This document shows positions 5,375-6,088 of a stretch of DNA of 6,088 nt, one piece after another. A program made the translations under genes and the position numbers. Source of the stretch: an uncultured Rhodanobacter sp. (GTDB lineage Bacteria; Pseudomonadota; Gammaproteobacteria; Xanthomonadales; Rhodanobacteraceae). The notes under the pieces are model-generated. The model did not search any database. It was not told the origin of the DNA and worked only from the letters and a program-made list of their open reading frames with translations. The DNA lies in NCBI GenBank assembly GCA_937906285.1, contig CALCWL010000170.1:1-6088 (forward strand), read 5' to 3'. Positions within the stretch are counted from its first letter, which is position 1; each line of letters opens with the position of its first letter.

Positions 5375-6088
5375 TTATCGGCGCGGAATCACGCCCAGCG
5401 TCTGCCCGACCTTGGTGAAGGCCGCAATTGCCCGATCGAGATGTTCGCGGGTATGCGCGGCGCTCATCTGCGCGCGGATGCGCGCCTGGCCCTGCGGCAC
5501 GACCGGATAGAAGAACCCGGTGACATAGATGCCTTCGGCCAGCAGCGCGGCCGCCATCGCCTGCGCTTTCGGCGCGTCGTGGATCATGACCGGCACGATC
5601 GGGTGCACGCCGGGCTTGATGTCGAAGCCGGCCGTCGTCATCCGTTCGCGGAAATAGCGGGTGTTCTCCTTGAGCCTGTCGCGCAGATCGCCGGCGCCGG
5701 CCAGCATGTCGAACACCTTGATTGCCGCGGCCACCACGTGCGGCGGCAGCGAGTTGGAGAACAGATAGGGGCGCGACCGTTGGCGCAGCAGTTCGACCAC
5801 TTCCCTCGGCCCGGTGGTGAAGCCGCCGAGCGCACCGCCGAGGGCCTTGCCCAGCGTCCCGGTGAAAATGTCGATCTTGTCCATCACGCCATGCAACTCG
5901 GCCGAACCGCGGCCGGTGTCGCCGAGAATGCCGGTGCAATGGCATTCGTCGATGTGCACCATGGCGTCGTACTTCGCGGCCAGCGCGGTGATCTCGTCAA
6001 GTTTGGCGATGAATCCGTCCATCGAGAACGCGCCATCGGTGGTGATGAGCTTGGTCCGCGCGCCGGCCGCGTCGGCCGCCTGCAACTG
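5375..6088 (-). CDS. kbl: Glycine C-acetyltransferase / 2-amino-3-ketobutyrate CoA ligase (partial, N-terminus off the right edge)
   Basis: This PLP enzyme cleaves 2-amino-3-ketobutyrate with CoA to glycine and acetyl-CoA, the step after threonine dehydrogenase in threonine breakdown. The window holds the last 238 codons, about 60% of the usual ~400 residues; the frame is open to the edge, so no start is visible. It matches E. coli Kbl nearly block for block: DGAFSMDG, IDECHCTG with the Asp and His that contact PLP (Asp codon 5948-5950, His codon 5939-5941), TGTLGKALGG with the PLP-binding lysine (codon 5846-5848), RQRSRPYLFSNSL, GIYVTGFFYPVVPQGQARIR and QMSAAHT. RSRPYLFSNSLP and GFFYPVVPQGQARIR distinguish Kbl from related 5-aminolevulinate and 8-amino-7-oxononanoate synthases. 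No tdh follows on the downstream side; it could lie upstream, outside the window. The Cys after the PLP-site His, in HCTG, is less usual than Ala. Confidence 0.94.
   Translation of the reverse strand, partial: QLQAADAAGARTKLITTDGAFSMDGFIAKLDEITALAAKYDAMVHIDECHCTGILGDTGRGSAELHGVMDKIDIFTGTLGKALGGALGGFTTGPREVVELLRQRSRPYLFSNSLPPHVVAAAIKVFDMLAGAGDLRDRLKENTRYFRERMTTAGFDIKPGVHPIVPVMIHDAPKAQAMAAALLAEGIYVTGFFYPVVPQGQARIRAQMSAAHTREHLDRAIAAFTKVGQTLGVIPRR

Overview
The window is GC-rich chromosomal DNA from a Gram-negative bacterium. The outer-membrane OmpA/OprF-type protein, a PrpD very close to the enterobacterial enzyme and a Kbl very close to the E. coli enzyme point to a gammaproteobacterium. The base composition and gene types fit the Xanthomonadales/Lysobacterales (Rhodanobacter or Dyella relatives), but that placement is inference. 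I see no mobile element, CRISPR array, phage gene, tRNA or rRNA, and every complete gene is intact.

Layout, left to right. (1) 1-436, minus: the N-terminal part of a small membrane protein that looks like the DUF2975 family and runs off the left edge. An AT-rich block with nested GATA/TATC inverted repeats overlaps its likely promoter. (2) 580-1278, minus: a TerC/YjbE-family membrane protein. Its leader carries a yybP-ykoY (Mn2+-sensing) riboswitch at about 1339-1452, with a good sigma70-type promoter directly upstream. (3) 1553-3004, plus: prpD, 2-methylcitrate dehydratase, divergent from the TerC gene and without other methylcitrate-cycle genes beside it. (4) 3314-4465, plus: an OmpA-family outer-membrane protein with a structured leader of about 120 nt and a strong intrinsic terminator at 4487-4516. 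(5) 4565-5338, plus: an S4-domain pseudouridine synthase of the RsuA/RluB/E/F family, possibly translated from a leaderless mRNA. (6) 5375-6088, minus: the C-terminal part of kbl (glycine C-acetyltransferase), convergent with the pseudouridine synthase and running off the right edge.

The genes do not form one pathway. They look like separate housekeeping transcription units: metal homeostasis, propionate catabolism, envelope integrity, rRNA modification and threonine/glycine metabolism. The best regulatory signal is the Mn2+ riboswitch ahead of the TerC-family gene, which ties that protein to manganese handling. The next most interesting pieces are the palindromic promoter of the DUF2975-like gene and the foldable ompA leader. 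I found no convincing undescribed multi-gene system.
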